Part shown: one piece after another, positions 8,454 through 17,768 of the stretch
Position numbering within the stretch: position 1 is the stretch's first letter
Layout of the letters: every line of letters begins with the position of its first letter
Source: Sporomusa ovata DSM 2662
Lineage (GTDB): Bacteria > Bacillota > Negativicutes > Sporomusales > Sporomusaceae
Direction: 5' to 3'
Assembly (NCBI RefSeq): GCF_000445445.1
Contig: NZ_ASXP01000003.1
Span: forward strand, 744,001-808,000
Length of the DNA: 64,000 nt
Position numbers and translations under genes: made by a program
The notes under the pieces: model-generated
Database searches by the model: none
Told to the model about the DNA's origin: nothing
Seen by the model: the letters and a program-made list of their open reading frames with translations, nothing else

Positions 8454-8752
8454 AAATTTCACCGGTGATGACGGAAAAAAGTAATTCAGTACTTTCATTC
8501 AGAGAGCTAGTGGTTGGTGCGAACTAGTTGAAACTACCGGGTGAAGTTCCTTCCCGAACCGCAGGCTGAAAATTATAGTAGGCCGTGCCGTAATTGTCTA
8601 CGTTACAGACTTAAAGTAGATCTTAGGATTAAAACAGGGTGGTACCGCGGCTTTTTCGCCCCTTAGGTATTCCCCTTTTTTTATTTGCTTAAGATCCGAA
8701 TTGGGTGGTACCACGGTAACTATCGTCCCTCGGCCAGAGGGGCGATTTTTTT
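8454..8752 (+). promoter_or_regulatory. T-box leader with duplicated antiterminator, probable Thr specifier
   Basis: Stem I elements are present: AG-rich bulge AGAGAG (8501-8506), distal GGTGCGAAC loop, and a closing stem TTCACC/GGGTGAA. In this fold the specifier loop reads GAA-ACU-ACC with triplet ACU at 8533-8535, a threonine codon. The 14-base T-box motif AGGGTGGTACCGCG is at 8636-8649. A second copy, GGGTGGTACCACGG, is at 8703-8716, followed by a 10-bp terminator stem (8722-8731/8737-8746) and a T-run. Uncharged tRNA would bind the specifier and the T-box and permit read-through into the symporter. The specifier call depends on my manual fold; a GUU or UUC triplet slightly downstream is the alternative. 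Confidence 0.85.
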
Positions 8753-8782
8753 CACGTAAATCCCATATTTCAGGAGGTTATT

Positions 8783-10177
8783 ATGCATATTCCTTTCATC
8801 ATTGTTTGCCTGTACATCGTCTTATTATTTTTGATAAGTTATTATGCTAAACGTCGCTCTGCTGGCAGTGCAACAAACTATGTTCTTGCCGGCAGGCAGC
8901 TTACCACCCCGCTCATTACGGTATCTATTGTGGGTCTTGCCGTTGGCGGTGCGTCCACAATCGGTGTAGCCGAACAAGCCTATAAGGTCGGTCTTTCTGC
9001 CGGCTGGTACACTACTGCCTGGGGGCTGGGCGCCATTGCCATGGGTATACTGGTGGCCAAAAAATACCGTGAATTAAATATCACCACGATCCCCGAATTA
9101 CTAGGCCGCTATTATGATAAAAAAGGAATGATTGCCGGAATCACCTGCCAAATAGTTATTCAACTGGTGATAATGTCCCTCCAGTACGTAGCTGGCGGCA
9201 GTATCCTTTGTGCCCTAATGCCCGAAATTTTCACCCTAACCTCAGGTATGCTGACAAGCGCGATAGTATTTATTGGTATTACCTCCCTTGGCGGCATGTG
9301 GTCTGCCAGCTTATCCAATCTTTTAAATGTTAGCTTAAAGTATATCGGTATTATCCTCGCCACCATTGTCGGCGTAACCCATGCCGGTGGTCTGGCAAAC
9401 ATTAAGGCCCAGCTGCCGGCCAATGTACCTTACATGGATTTTTTTGACGGTGTCGGCCTCGTAGGCATTATTACCTGGATTGTGGTATTAGTGACAGTCA
9501 ATCTGTCACTCCAAAGTATTATTCAGATATCACTGGGAGCAAAAAACGTACGGACAGCGCAGCGCGGCTTTATTATCGGCGGACTGATGATGCTGCCTAT
9601 CGGCTTCGTTAGCGCCTTAATGGGAGTCATGGCTAAGTCCATGTTCCCTGATGTCACTCCGGCCCTGGCACTCCCGATGACGATTATGTCCTTAGACCCG
9701 GTTCTTGCCGGTATCACTTTGGCTGCGCTGTGGGCAGCCGACGTATCCACTGCCTGCAACCTGCTGCTTAGCTCAGCAACCTTGTTTTCACAGGATATTT
9801 ATAAAAAATTCGTTAACCCTGCCATGAGTGATAAAAACTTTCTTCGTGTCACCAAAGGAGCTGTAGTATGCCTAGGCTTACTTACCCTGCTGTTAGCCAT
9901 GACCATCAGCGGTATTATTACTACCCTCATGATTGGCCTTAGCCTTACTGCTGCCTTCAGCGTTATTGTACTGTTTACCCTTTTCGCGCCGCGTCTTTGC
10001 CGGAAAAATTCCGCCTTTTACACAATATTGACCGGTGTGGCCGTATTAATTTTATGGCAAACCACCCCAGCCATCCGTATCTTCCCCCATATTATCTATC
10101 TTGAGTGGCTGGCCTGCCTTGGCACCTTTTTCTTAACCTATCTGCTTGACCGGACGCCAATAGCCAGCAGTGTATGA
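8783..10177 (+). CDS. Sodium:solute symporter (SSF), T-box controlled
   Basis: This is a 464-residue membrane protein with about 13 hydrophobic segments. The SSF signature region starts with NYVLAGRQLTTPLITVSIVGLAVGGASTIGVAEQAY split over TM1-TM2. SSF proteins import amino acids, sugars or carboxylates with sodium. The ATG at 8783 has AGGAGGT upstream. The T-box leader shows that expression is tied to the charging of one tRNA, so the substrate is likely an amino acid or precursor. Threonine is my inference from the ACU specifier. It ends where the oppositely oriented livF ends, with no spacer. Exact substrate is unknown. Confidence 0.85.
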   Translation: MHIPFIIVCLYIVLLFLISYYAKRRSAGSATNYVLAGRQLTTPLITVSIVGLAVGGASTIGVAEQAYKVGLSAGWYTTAWGLGAIAMGILVAKKYRELNITTIPELLGRYYDKKGMIAGITCQIVIQLVIMSLQYVAGGSILCALMPEIFTLTSGMLTSAIVFIGITSLGGMWSASLSNLLNVSLKYIGIILATIVGVTHAGGLANIKAQLPANVPYMDFFDGVGLVGIITWIVVLVTVNLSLQSIIQISLGAKNVRTAQRGFIIGGLMMLPIGFVSALMGVMAKSMFPDVTPALALPMTIMSLDPVLAGITLAALWAADVSTACNLLLSSATLFSQDIYKKFVNPAMSDKNFLRVTKGAVVCLGLLTLLLAMTISGIITTLMIGLSLTAAFSVIVLFTLFAPRLCRKNSAFYTILTGVAVLILWQTTPAIRIFPHIIYLEWLACLGTFFLTYLLDRTPIASSV

Positions 10178-10882
10178 TTATAGACCCAAATATGCTTTTT
10201 CAACTTCTGGGTTTTTTAAAAGATTTTTGCCTGTTCCAGATAAAACAATATGTCCCAATTCAATGACATGAGCATGATAAGCCGTTTCCAAAGCTAAAGC
10301 GGCATTTTGCTCAACAAGCAAAATAGTTTTTCCTTGGTTGATAATTTCTTTAATAACATGAAAAACCTCTTCCACCATAATAGGTGCAAGACCCATTGAC
10401 GGCTCATCCATCAGCAGCAGTTCAGGATTTGCCATTAAAGCCCGCCCCACAACCACCATTTGCTGTTCACCGCCGGAAAGAGTACCTGCCAATTGGCCGA
10501 GGCGATCTTTCAGTTTGGGAAACAAACTGAATACCCAGTCATAATCGCGCTTAATACCGGCTTTATCTTTGCGTGTATAGGCTCCTAATTGCAAATTTTC
10601 GGCAGTTGTCATATCAGGGAATACATGTCGACCTTCAGGAATAAGAGAAATTCCCTTCCGAACGATTGCCGCCGGAGAAAGTTGGGAAATATCTTCTCCG
10701 TTCCACAATAGTTGTCCGGTAGTTGGTTTTATTATTCCAGCGATACAATGTAAAGTAGTTGTTTTACCGGCCCCATTAGCGCCAATCAAGGTAGTTATCT
10801 TTCCAGTTTCAGCTCTAAAAGTAATATCATGGAGAACTTCCGTAGCTCCATAACCGGCTTTAATTCCTTTTAATTCAATCAT
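10178..10882 (-). CDS. livF: Branched-chain amino-acid-type ABC ATPase LivF
   Basis: This 234-residue ATPase has Walker A GANGAGKTT, signature LSGGEQQMVVVGRAL, Walker B LLMDEP and the switch histidine in the C-terminal part replaced by the usual LivF LVEQNAALAL. It is the second ATPase of a HAAT-family importer. It abuts livG (start codon next to its stop) and is the last gene of the operon. Substrate is set by the binding protein, so leucine, isoleucine or valine import is not certain. Confidence 0.9.
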   Translation of the reverse strand: MIELKGIKAGYGATEVLHDITFRAETGKITTLIGANGAGKTTTLHCIAGIIKPTTGQLLWNGEDISQLSPAAIVRKGISLIPEGRHVFPDMTTAENLQLGAYTRKDKAGIKRDYDWVFSLFPKLKDRLGQLAGTLSGGEQQMVVVGRALMANPELLLMDEPSMGLAPIMVEEVFHVIKEIINQGKTILLVEQNAALALETAYHAHVIELGHIVLSGTGKNLLKNPEVEKAYLGL

Positions 10883-11656
10883 TCAGGACTCCCTCTTTCC
10901 CAAATAGGCGCGAATTACTTCAGGGTGAATGCGAATACCTTCCGGATTACCTTCTGCGATTTTTTTACCATGATCCAATACAGAAATAGTATCACATATA
11001 TTCATGACTAATTTCATGTCATGTTCAATAAGTATGATCGTATAACCGTTCTCACGCAAAGTCGCCACAAATTGTAATAAATTTGCTTTTTCCGTGGGGT
11101 TCATTCCTGCGGCAGGTTCATCCAGTAAAATCAGTTTGGGTTTTGCTGCTATAGCTCTGGCAAATTCGACTAGCCGCTGCTGACCGTAGGAAAGATTTTT
11201 TACAATTTCCGCGGCTTTGGCTTCCAACCCCACAAAGGCCAGTGCTATCAAAGCCTCCTCCCTGGTTTTCTTTTCCCAATTACGAGCAAATTCAGTATTT
11301 AGGATAATAGAAAAAACAGGCGTAGGCGTATGCACATGTTGACCAATCATAACATTTTCTAAAACTGTCATATTTTTAAACAACCGAGTGTTTTGAAAGG
11401 TACGGGCAATGCCCATTGATACAAGCTTATGGGGTTTTTGGCGGGGCAAAAGCTTTCCGTTCAATAAAACACTGCCCTGATCAGGACTAATCATCCCGGT
11501 TATAACATTAAAGAGTGTTGTTTTACCGGCACCGTTAGGACCGATAATCCCGTGTACTGTACTTGCAGTGACGGAAATTGATACCTTGCTCAATGCCTGC
11601 AAGCCGCCAAACCACTTTGAAATATCATTTACGTGAAGCATGGAAGATGTATTCAT
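10883..11656 (-). CDS. livG: Branched-chain amino-acid-type ABC ATPase LivG
   Basis: This is a 257-residue ATPase with Walker A GPNGAGKTT, signature LSYGQQRLVEFARAI and Walker B LILLDEP. The AAGMNPTE insert after Walker B and the terminal ILIEHDMKLVMNICD are typical of LivG. It lies 9 bases after livM and directly before livF, so it is co-transcribed. Confidence 0.92.
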   Translation of the reverse strand: MNTSSMLHVNDISKWFGGLQALSKVSISVTASTVHGIIGPNGAGKTTLFNVITGMISPDQGSVLLNGKLLPRQKPHKLVSMGIARTFQNTRLFKNMTVLENVMIGQHVHTPTPVFSIILNTEFARNWEKKTREEALIALAFVGLEAKAAEIVKNLSYGQQRLVEFARAIAAKPKLILLDEPAAGMNPTEKANLLQFVATLRENGYTIILIEHDMKLVMNICDTISVLDHGKKIAEGNPEGIRIHPEVIRAYLGKRES

Positions 11657-11665
11657 AATTTCCTC

Positions 11666-12649
11666 CTATGGACGTCCTGACGGCTTGACGGTATTTAGCC
11701 GTGCAACAATACGTATTTTCCTTTCTTGTAGCAGTCCCGCCAATCCCTGAGGCATATAAATTACGGTAAAAATCAGAATAACCCCGTAAATGATCAGTCG
11801 ATAAGCCTGAAAAGCGCGTAATGCTTCAGATAAAATTGTCAGCATAAATGCCCCGATAACAGCTCCTGAAATAGACCAGCTGCCACCGATGACCGACATA
11901 CACAAAAATCCCACTGAATCCTCAAAAGTGAAATTATCCGGACTGGCAACACCTGAAAAACATCCGTATAACGCACCGGCAATTCCGGCATACATCGCGC
12001 TGATAATAAAGGCTGCTATTTTATAGCGGTTTACCGGTACACCCATAGCTTCTGCGGCCAATTCATCTTCACGAATGGCAGAAAACGTGCGCCCAATTTT
12101 TGATTGAGCAAGACGGTACGCAATATATGTCCCCAGAAGCAGAAAACTCATAATTAAATAATAAAAGTCTTGTTCGGAAGATAGTTTTATGCCAAAAAAT
12201 TCTGGCAGCGGGATTCCGGTCAGTCCAGCTGCGCCCTTAGTTACTGGCGTCCAATTCAATAGAATTAGGCGAATAATCTCACCGAATCCAACAGTTGCCA
12301 ACACCAAATAAGGGCCTGATAATTTCATGGCCGGAATTCCGATAACAGCGCCACCGACAGCGCAGGTAATCAATACCAACGGCAACGTCAGCCAAAAACT
12401 AAATTGCAGATTAAACATGAGCAGAGCCGATACATAAGTTCCGATGGCAAAATACCCAGCTTGTCCCATCGATACCTGCCCGGTATAGCCAAAAAGCAAA
12501 TTCAATCCAAGAGTTATCAACGTATAAATACCCGCCAAATTAATAATGTGCAAATAGTAATTATTAGTAAGAACCATTGGCGCAAGACCTATCAGTACTG
12601 CAACAAATAGAAATTTTTTTTTGGCGCTACTTAGTACTTTACTCATCAA
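11666..12649 (-). CDS. livM: ABC permease LivM
   Basis: This is a 327-residue inner-membrane permease with about 8-10 hydrophobic helices. GLNLLFGYTGQVSMGQAGYFAIGTY is characteristic of LivM, and the cytoplasmic coupling EDELAAEAMGV loop is seen near residue 195. It forms a heterodimer with LivH and lies 12 bases downstream of it. Confidence 0.92.
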   Translation of the reverse strand: MMSKVLSSAKKKFLFVAVLIGLAPMVLTNNYYLHIINLAGIYTLITLGLNLLFGYTGQVSMGQAGYFAIGTYVSALLMFNLQFSFWLTLPLVLITCAVGGAVIGIPAMKLSGPYLVLATVGFGEIIRLILLNWTPVTKGAAGLTGIPLPEFFGIKLSSEQDFYYLIMSFLLLGTYIAYRLAQSKIGRTFSAIREDELAAEAMGVPVNRYKIAAFIISAMYAGIAGALYGCFSGVASPDNFTFEDSVGFLCMSVIGGSWSISGAVIGAFMLTILSEALRAFQAYRLIIYGVILIFTVIYMPQGLAGLLQERKIRIVARLNTVKPSGRP

Positions 12650-12661
12650 TACACCACCTAG

Positions 12662-13537
12662 TTAAACTTTTTGTCTTGTTTTTTGCAAGAATAAACCGGT
12701 AGGTTTGAGCCACAATACAAGAATGAGCAGAGCAAAGGTAATTGCATCCCGGTAACCGGAACTAATTTGACCACCAGCTAATGACTCTACGACTCCCAGA
12801 AAGAAGCCTCCCGCTATAGCTCCGGGAATATTTCCCAAGCCACCAATTACTGCGGCGACAAAACCTTTTAGACCGATTCCCACACCCATATTAAATGTTA
12901 TAAAAAATACAGGAGCAACTAATATTCCTGCTGCAGCCCCTAAGGCAGAGCTTGCCGCAAAAGCTATTGCATCACTTCTTTCCGCATCAATGCCCATTAC
13001 TATTGCTGCATAACGGTCTTGCGCCACGGCCCGTAAAGCCCGCCCTTCGGTTGTGTATTTTAAAAAAACCTGTAAAATCAGCATAAGCAGAATTCCAATA
13101 GCAATAATCAAAATGTCCTGTGGTGTAATACTTAACATACTAAATTGGATTGGGTTATTGCTAACAGGCGATGGAATGATTTGCGCATCCGCTCCCCAAA
13201 TGATAAGCGCTATATTGCGCATAATAATAGCTACGCCCAGTGTGGCAATAACTACGTTAATTTCCGGTGCTTGCCTTTTCTGCAGTGGACGGAGAATAAA
13301 GAATTGCACCATAATTCCTATCACAGCCAAGGTAAACATTGAAATACATAATGATACGCTGAAACCGAGATTCATAATCTGGAAAAAAGTAAAACCAAGA
13401 AACGCTCCCAGCATTACAATATCGCCCTGAGCCCAATTCAATACGCCGGCTGAAGCATATGTCAGGCTAAAACCTAAAGCTACCAGCGCATAAATCGCTC
13501 CAATTGGCAATCCATTTAAGATGTATTGCATGATCAC
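12662..13537 (-). CDS. livH: ABC permease LivH
   Basis: This is a 291-residue permease with the LivH opening LNGLPIGAIYALVALGFSL and the ASAGVLNWAQGDIVMLGAF segment. The AQDRYAAIVMGI coupling helix lies near residue 170. It is preceded by the binding-protein gene and followed by livM in the usual KHMGF order. Confidence 0.92.
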   Translation of the reverse strand: MIMQYILNGLPIGAIYALVALGFSLTYASAGVLNWAQGDIVMLGAFLGFTFFQIMNLGFSVSLCISMFTLAVIGIMVQFFILRPLQKRQAPEINVVIATLGVAIIMRNIALIIWGADAQIIPSPVSNNPIQFSMLSITPQDILIIAIGILLMLILQVFLKYTTEGRALRAVAQDRYAAIVMGIDAERSDAIAFAASSALGAAAGILVAPVFFITFNMGVGIGLKGFVAAVIGGLGNIPGAIAGGFFLGVVESLAGGQISSGYRDAITFALLILVLWLKPTGLFLQKTRQKV

Positions 13538-13579
13538 TTCTCCTGATACTTTATTTGATGAAGCTTGCCAGACACCTGA

Positions 13580-14737
13580 TTAATTCGTTGAAACAGTTTG
13601 AATCAGTTCATACATATTGCCCTTAATTGCGGTAATTAACAAATGCTTACCGATGTCATTACCCTTATCATCAAACTGAGGATTTCCCGTAACAAGTTTC
13701 AACCCTGTTGTTTTGGCGATAGCATCCCTTAAAGCATCCGGTTTGTTGCTATTTGCTTTCTTTACCGCATCTGCAAGTATATACACTGTATCATACGCTT
13801 GAGCAGCATGAGGAATAGGATCTTCCTGATACTGATTTTTGTACTTATTTACAAACTCGCTAACTTTTTGGTCAGGAGAACTAGGCAAGAATGTTTGAGT
13901 AAGAACCAGACCTTGTACCGCATCGCCGCCCAATTCAATTAGCTTTTGCGCCGCCATTCCGGAAGCACCGAACAGTTGCACCTTCAGTCCGAGTTGTTTC
14001 GCTTGTTTGGCAATCAGTGCGGCATCGTTATATAATCCCCACATGAAAATAGCTTGCGCTCCGCTGTCTTTAATGGAAAGAAGCTGCGGTTTAAAATCCT
14101 TGTCGCCGTTATTATACGTAGCCTTATTGGTAAGCTCCAAACCTTCTTTTTGGGCAGCGATAAGCAATAGTTTTTCACCGCTTTGTCCATAATCGTCAGC
14201 TGCAGTTAAGGTAGCGATTTTCGTTACTCTGGTAACATCCTTGGCATATTTTAGCAGTGCATTTGCCTGAAATTCATCATTAACAGCTGTGCGGAAAACC
14301 CACTTATTGCCTTGCTCTGTAATCGAAGCTCCTGTAGATCCTGCTGTAAGCTGGGGAATACCGCTTCTTTGCGTAATAACCATATCTGCCAGGGTTGCTG
14401 AACTGTGAATAGCTCCGATAATTACATTTACTTGTGATTGCTGAATCAGCTTGTTCGTTGCACTGGCTGATTTGGTAGGATTGCCTTCATCATCTTCAAA
14501 ATAAGCTTCCAATTTCCAGTCACCGGCCAACTTTTGAGCATTAATCTCATCCACCGCCAATTGAATTGCTTTCCGCTGTCCCTGACCTAATTGGGCCGCG
14601 CCGCCGGATTCAGGACCGATAACGCCGATTTTGAGAACCTTTTGTGATGCTGTATTGTTGCATCCGGTTAGCCCTGCTAAACTGGTGACAACCAAAAGAA
14701 CAACCAATACCATCCCGATAATTTTTTTGTTTTTCAC
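13580..14737 (-). CDS. Periplasmic/lipoprotein binding protein, LivJ/LivK type
   Basis: This is a 385-residue type I periplasmic-binding protein. A lipoprotein signal peptide ends in the lipobox LTGC (residues about 23-26), anchoring it outside the membrane. The mature part starts KIGVIGPESGGAAQLGQGQRKAIQLAVDEIN, the leucine-binding-protein pattern, with GAIHSSATLA in the ligand-contact loop. It is followed by permease and ATPase genes and preceded by a creatininase-family gene. The ligand may therefore be an amide or cyclic compound rather than plain leucine; this is inference. Confidence 0.88.
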   Translation of the reverse strand: MKNKKIIGMVLVVLLVVTSLAGLTGCNNTASQKVLKIGVIGPESGGAAQLGQGQRKAIQLAVDEINAQKLAGDWKLEAYFEDDEGNPTKSASATNKLIQQSQVNVIIGAIHSSATLADMVITQRSGIPQLTAGSTGASITEQGNKWVFRTAVNDEFQANALLKYAKDVTRVTKIATLTAADDYGQSGEKLLLIAAQKEGLELTNKATYNNGDKDFKPQLLSIKDSGAQAIFMWGLYNDAALIAKQAKQLGLKVQLFGASGMAAQKLIELGGDAVQGLVLTQTFLPSSPDQKVSEFVNKYKNQYQEDPIPHAAQAYDTVYILADAVKKANSNKPDALRDAIAKTTGLKLVTGNPQFDDKGNDIGKHLLITAIKGNMYELIQTVSTN

Positions 14738-14766
14738 GTTTTTTCTCTCCTCTACTTTTTGTTGAA

Positions 14767-15537
14767 CTAATTTTGCTGAAGCTGTATAATCACCTGAATC
14801 AAATGGTTTACCAAATGTTTATGATATTTTTCGCCTTTTTCAGCCGAGGCTTTGCTGGGTTTGCCTGTAGTACCGCCTGCGGCATCAATAGAGTTTTTCA
14901 TGTCTTTGACAGTGCTGGGAACATAACACAAAGTATCGCCGATGAAAGACGGATCACAGGAATAAAGAGAATTTTTAAGCACCGGATTGTCAACGGCCTT
15001 ACTCATATCAACCAAATCCGGATGCCTGTACAACATATGAGATGTTTCAATTTCGTCCGAATGACCTACCGCTTCAAATTGAAGGTCACCCATAATGTCT
15101 TTGGACATAAACGCCGGATCAAATAACACCACTTTTACTCCTAATTGACGTTGGGCTTTTTCAGCAGCCACTTGCATCCAGGCAATATTAACTATACGAT
15201 GTCCGTTAATGATGACAAACTTTTGAAAGCCGTGAACCTGCAGCGAATCAATAAGATCATATAAAACCTCAATCAAAATTTCAGGACGGAAGGTTATCGT
15301 TCCAGGAAGCACCATATGGTGGGGACTCCAACCAAACCAAAGGGGTGGCGCAACAACTGTTTTTGTTTGTTGTGCTGCATCTTCTGCCAGTGTCATAGCT
15401 ACCATAGTATCAGTCCCTAGTGGCAAATGATAGCCATGTTGTTCCGTACTTCCCACTGGTATAATAATGACATTTTTTCCAATTTTTCGAAGCTTGTCTA
15501 ATTCTTCCCAAGAATTTTCTTGTAACCAAATACTCAA
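14767..15537 (-). CDS. Creatininase-family metal amidohydrolase
   Basis: The 256-residue protein has the creatininase motifs GSTEQHG (residues about 28-34), LPLGTDT (metal ligand Asp), FVIINGHRIVN in place of the common NGHGGN, and GHSDEIETSHM carrying the metal-binding Glu. The family includes creatinine amidohydrolase, MftE and riboflavin-pathway ArfB-type enzymes. The most likely start is TTG at 15537 with AGGAGG ten bases upstream; the nearby ATG runs into a stop. It sits directly before the liv-type transporter genes, so it probably processes the transported substrate. The NGHR variant removes a glycine usual in the active site and makes plain creatininase activity less certain. Confidence 0.8.
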   Translation of the reverse strand: MSIWLQENSWEELDKLRKIGKNVIIIPVGSTEQHGYHLPLGTDTMVAMTLAEDAAQQTKTVVAPPLWFGWSPHHMVLPGTITFRPEILIEVLYDLIDSLQVHGFQKFVIINGHRIVNIAWMQVAAEKAQRQLGVKVVLFDPAFMSKDIMGDLQFEAVGHSDEIETSHMLYRHPDLVDMSKAVDNPVLKNSLYSCDPSFIGDTLCYVPSTVKDMKNSIDAAGGTTGKPSKASAEKGEKYHKHLVNHLIQVIIQLQQN

Positions 15538-15654
15538 AACATTTCATCCTCCTCACACCATCTGTCTCCACGTATTAAAATAGCTCCTATAAGGTATACT
15601 ACTGATTTGGCCGGAGTACCCAAATGCCGGATTACCAAACAACCTGCCAGGCAT

Positions 15655-17049
15655 TTAGTCTGTCTTAGTTGGAAAAACAATAGTAAACTTTGTTCCCTGA
15701 CCGGCCTCTGATTGTACTTGAATGGTTCCTGCATGCCGCCGTACAATTCCTGCACAAACAGAAAGCCCCAACCCTGTACCGTTGGCTTTCGTGGTAAAGA
15801 AAGGGTCAAATATTTTATTCAGGTACTCTTTGCCAATTCCACAGCCACAGTCTTTAACAAATAAGTGAACCATATCGTCCCTGACACTTGTTTCAATAGT
15901 AAGGGTTCCATGCCCGCTCATAGCTTCCAGACCATTCCTGACAAGATTCAAAATCAATTGTTTAATTTCTTTATCATCTAGTAATAAATCGGGACACTCC
16001 TTGTCTAACACCATTACTAGTTCAATATCCCGTTTATTTGTATCACTTACTATCAGGGGAGTAATTTGCTTTATAATAGTATTTAAATTTTGCGATTTTC
16101 GTTCTATTGCCTTGTTGTTAGCCAGGGAAAGGAAATTGGTAATAAGCTGCTCGACTCGCTCCAATTCATTCAAAACAATAGTAAATTGTTCTATCATATC
16201 ACTCGGAACCTTTCGGCTAAAAAATTGCAAGTAGCCTTTAATAACCGTCATAGGATTTCTAACTTCATGTGCTACCCCTGCTGCCATTTCATTTACCAGA
16301 TTGAATCTATCTAATTTTGCTATTTCCGCTTTCATGCGTTCATATTCCGTAATATCGTAAAACACTCCCATAGCACCAATAGTATTTCCGTCTTTATCAA
16401 GTATCGGAACGGCATTGGAGACAACCACCCAATCAGGACCGGTTTCAATGCAATTTAATATTTGTTTTCCATTGAGAGCGCTATAACCAGCGGTACATTC
16501 CCAAGCTACTCCCAAACGCTCTGAGATATATCTGCCTGATTTACCGATACATTCTTCTTTTTTTAAATCCGGGAGAAATCTTTGAATGAAAGCCGAGTTA
16601 ATAGACTCGATAATTCCTTCCTTATTCAATATAAAAATGCCAAGAGGGCATAATTCAATTAATTGGTTTAGTTGTCTAGACCAGCTTTTAACTTCCGATT
16701 GGGCCTTTTTCTTTTCATCTATGTCTTGAGCATAAACTATTAAACCGTCTTCTACAGGACACGCTCGGATTTCCAGCCATTTTTTTTGAATAGTAGCAAA
16801 GGTTTCAAAACACACCTCTTTACGTTCTGATATTGCCTTATGATATTCATGATCAAGTCTATTTCCAACAGCTTCCGGAAATATGTCCCATATGACCTTT
16901 CCTAAGAGTTCTTCACGGCTATAACCCCATAATACTTCTGCAGCAGAATTAATATAGGATAATCTCCAATTCTTGTCATATGCATAAATCGGTATACTAA
17001 TATTTTCAATAATATCGCTAAGCTTTGGTCCAGGATTCTCGCTAAGCAT
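15655..17049 (-). CDS. PAS-PAS sensor histidine kinase
   Basis: This is a 464-residue soluble kinase. There are two PAS domains (residues about 10-120 and 125-240), then HisKA with H-box AHEVRNPMTVIKGY (about residue 260), N-box NLVRNGLEAM, G1 DCGCGIG and G2 GTGLGLSV. No membrane helix is seen, so it senses a cytoplasmic signal. No response regulator lies in the window. It resembles the orphan KinA-like sporulation or nutrient kinases of Firmicutes, and the second kinase at 30041. It lies upstream of, and in line with, the creatininase/ABC operon, with a 117-base gap. The ATG has GGAGGG about 10 bases upstream. Confidence 0.88.
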   Translation of the reverse strand: MLSENPGPKLSDIIENISIPIYAYDKNWRLSYINSAAEVLWGYSREELLGKVIWDIFPEAVGNRLDHEYHKAISERKEVCFETFATIQKKWLEIRACPVEDGLIVYAQDIDEKKKAQSEVKSWSRQLNQLIELCPLGIFILNKEGIIESINSAFIQRFLPDLKKEECIGKSGRYISERLGVAWECTAGYSALNGKQILNCIETGPDWVVVSNAVPILDKDGNTIGAMGVFYDITEYERMKAEIAKLDRFNLVNEMAAGVAHEVRNPMTVIKGYLQFFSRKVPSDMIEQFTIVLNELERVEQLITNFLSLANNKAIERKSQNLNTIIKQITPLIVSDTNKRDIELVMVLDKECPDLLLDDKEIKQLILNLVRNGLEAMSGHGTLTIETSVRDDMVHLFVKDCGCGIGKEYLNKIFDPFFTTKANGTGLGLSVCAGIVRRHAGTIQVQSEAGQGTKFTIVFPTKTD

Positions 17050-17196
17050 ATATTTCTCGCCCTCCTACACACTACCCCAACTTTATCGATACAATATCTG
17101 TATGTTAATATATTCCTGGAATATTATCTATTTCCTCCCAATGTATTACAAAAAGTGACTATTTTTTTGTAATATTGCAAAATGCAGAAAATAAAA

Positions 17197-17483
17197 TCAT
17201 AATATCACTATAGAAAAGCCCTCTTTAATAATAGCTCGAATCATTCCCAGAGCTAATGCACCATCAGTACCGGAACGAACAGCAATCCACTCATCCGCCC
17301 GCTCGGCCATATCACTACGCATCTGATCAATAACAATTACCCTAAGCCCCTGCGCCTGAGCACGCAAAATACGCTGATAGTACCTCATACGAAAGCCTCT
17401 AGGGAACAACAACATGTCGGTAAATTTAGGATTAGACAGCGCCTGCTATCGAGTGGCCTAGCGTAGTCAGGCCATACCATTTG
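17197..17483 (-). pseudogene. Molybdopterin oxidoreductase fragment
   Basis: A 72-codon open stretch reads VIVIDQMRSDMAERADEWIAVRSGTDGALALGMIRAIIKEG. This matches the cofactor-binding region of formate-dehydrogenase/DMSO-reductase-type enzymes (pattern 'viDPr.t.tA..AD.wl.irPGTDgAla'). Upstream on the same strand the frame continues with stops (ATRQALSNPKF-like), so this is a small decayed remnant of a gene normally over 700 codons. Nothing else of the enzyme remains nearby. Confidence 0.75.
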
Positions 17484-17690
17484 TCAGCCTCCTCATATTT
17501 TTCTTGTTATTATTTCAGCATCCCCATAAATGACTGGAACCGCCAGCAGAAGCTTTAGTCGTTCAATCCAGGGAAAGCTAACCTTTCCCTCTGAATTAAG
17601 AAATTATTATCAATTAAAGAAATAATATATAAATACATAAAAATTATTCTATATTAAGAAATTTTTCCTCTGCTATTTTATATAAAATTT
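17484..17690. other. AT-rich gap without genes
   Basis: No coding frame or clear regulatory motif is seen between the molybdoenzyme fragment and the terminator of the larA-like operon. Confidence 0.4.
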
Positions 17691-17698
17691 GACAGTTT

Positions 17699-17749
17699 AA
17701 AGCGAAAAAGGACTGATTCCCTTTTGCGGGTTCAGTCCTTTTTCGCTTT
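17699..17749 (-). terminator. Terminator of the larA-like operon
   Basis: Perfect 18-bp arms (17699-17716 and 17732-17749) are separated by a 15-base loop. The A/T-rich outer part gives a T-run in both directions. It lies 20 bases after the larA-like stop. Confidence 0.85.
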
Positions 17750-17768
17750 GAAATACTATAACATCCTT

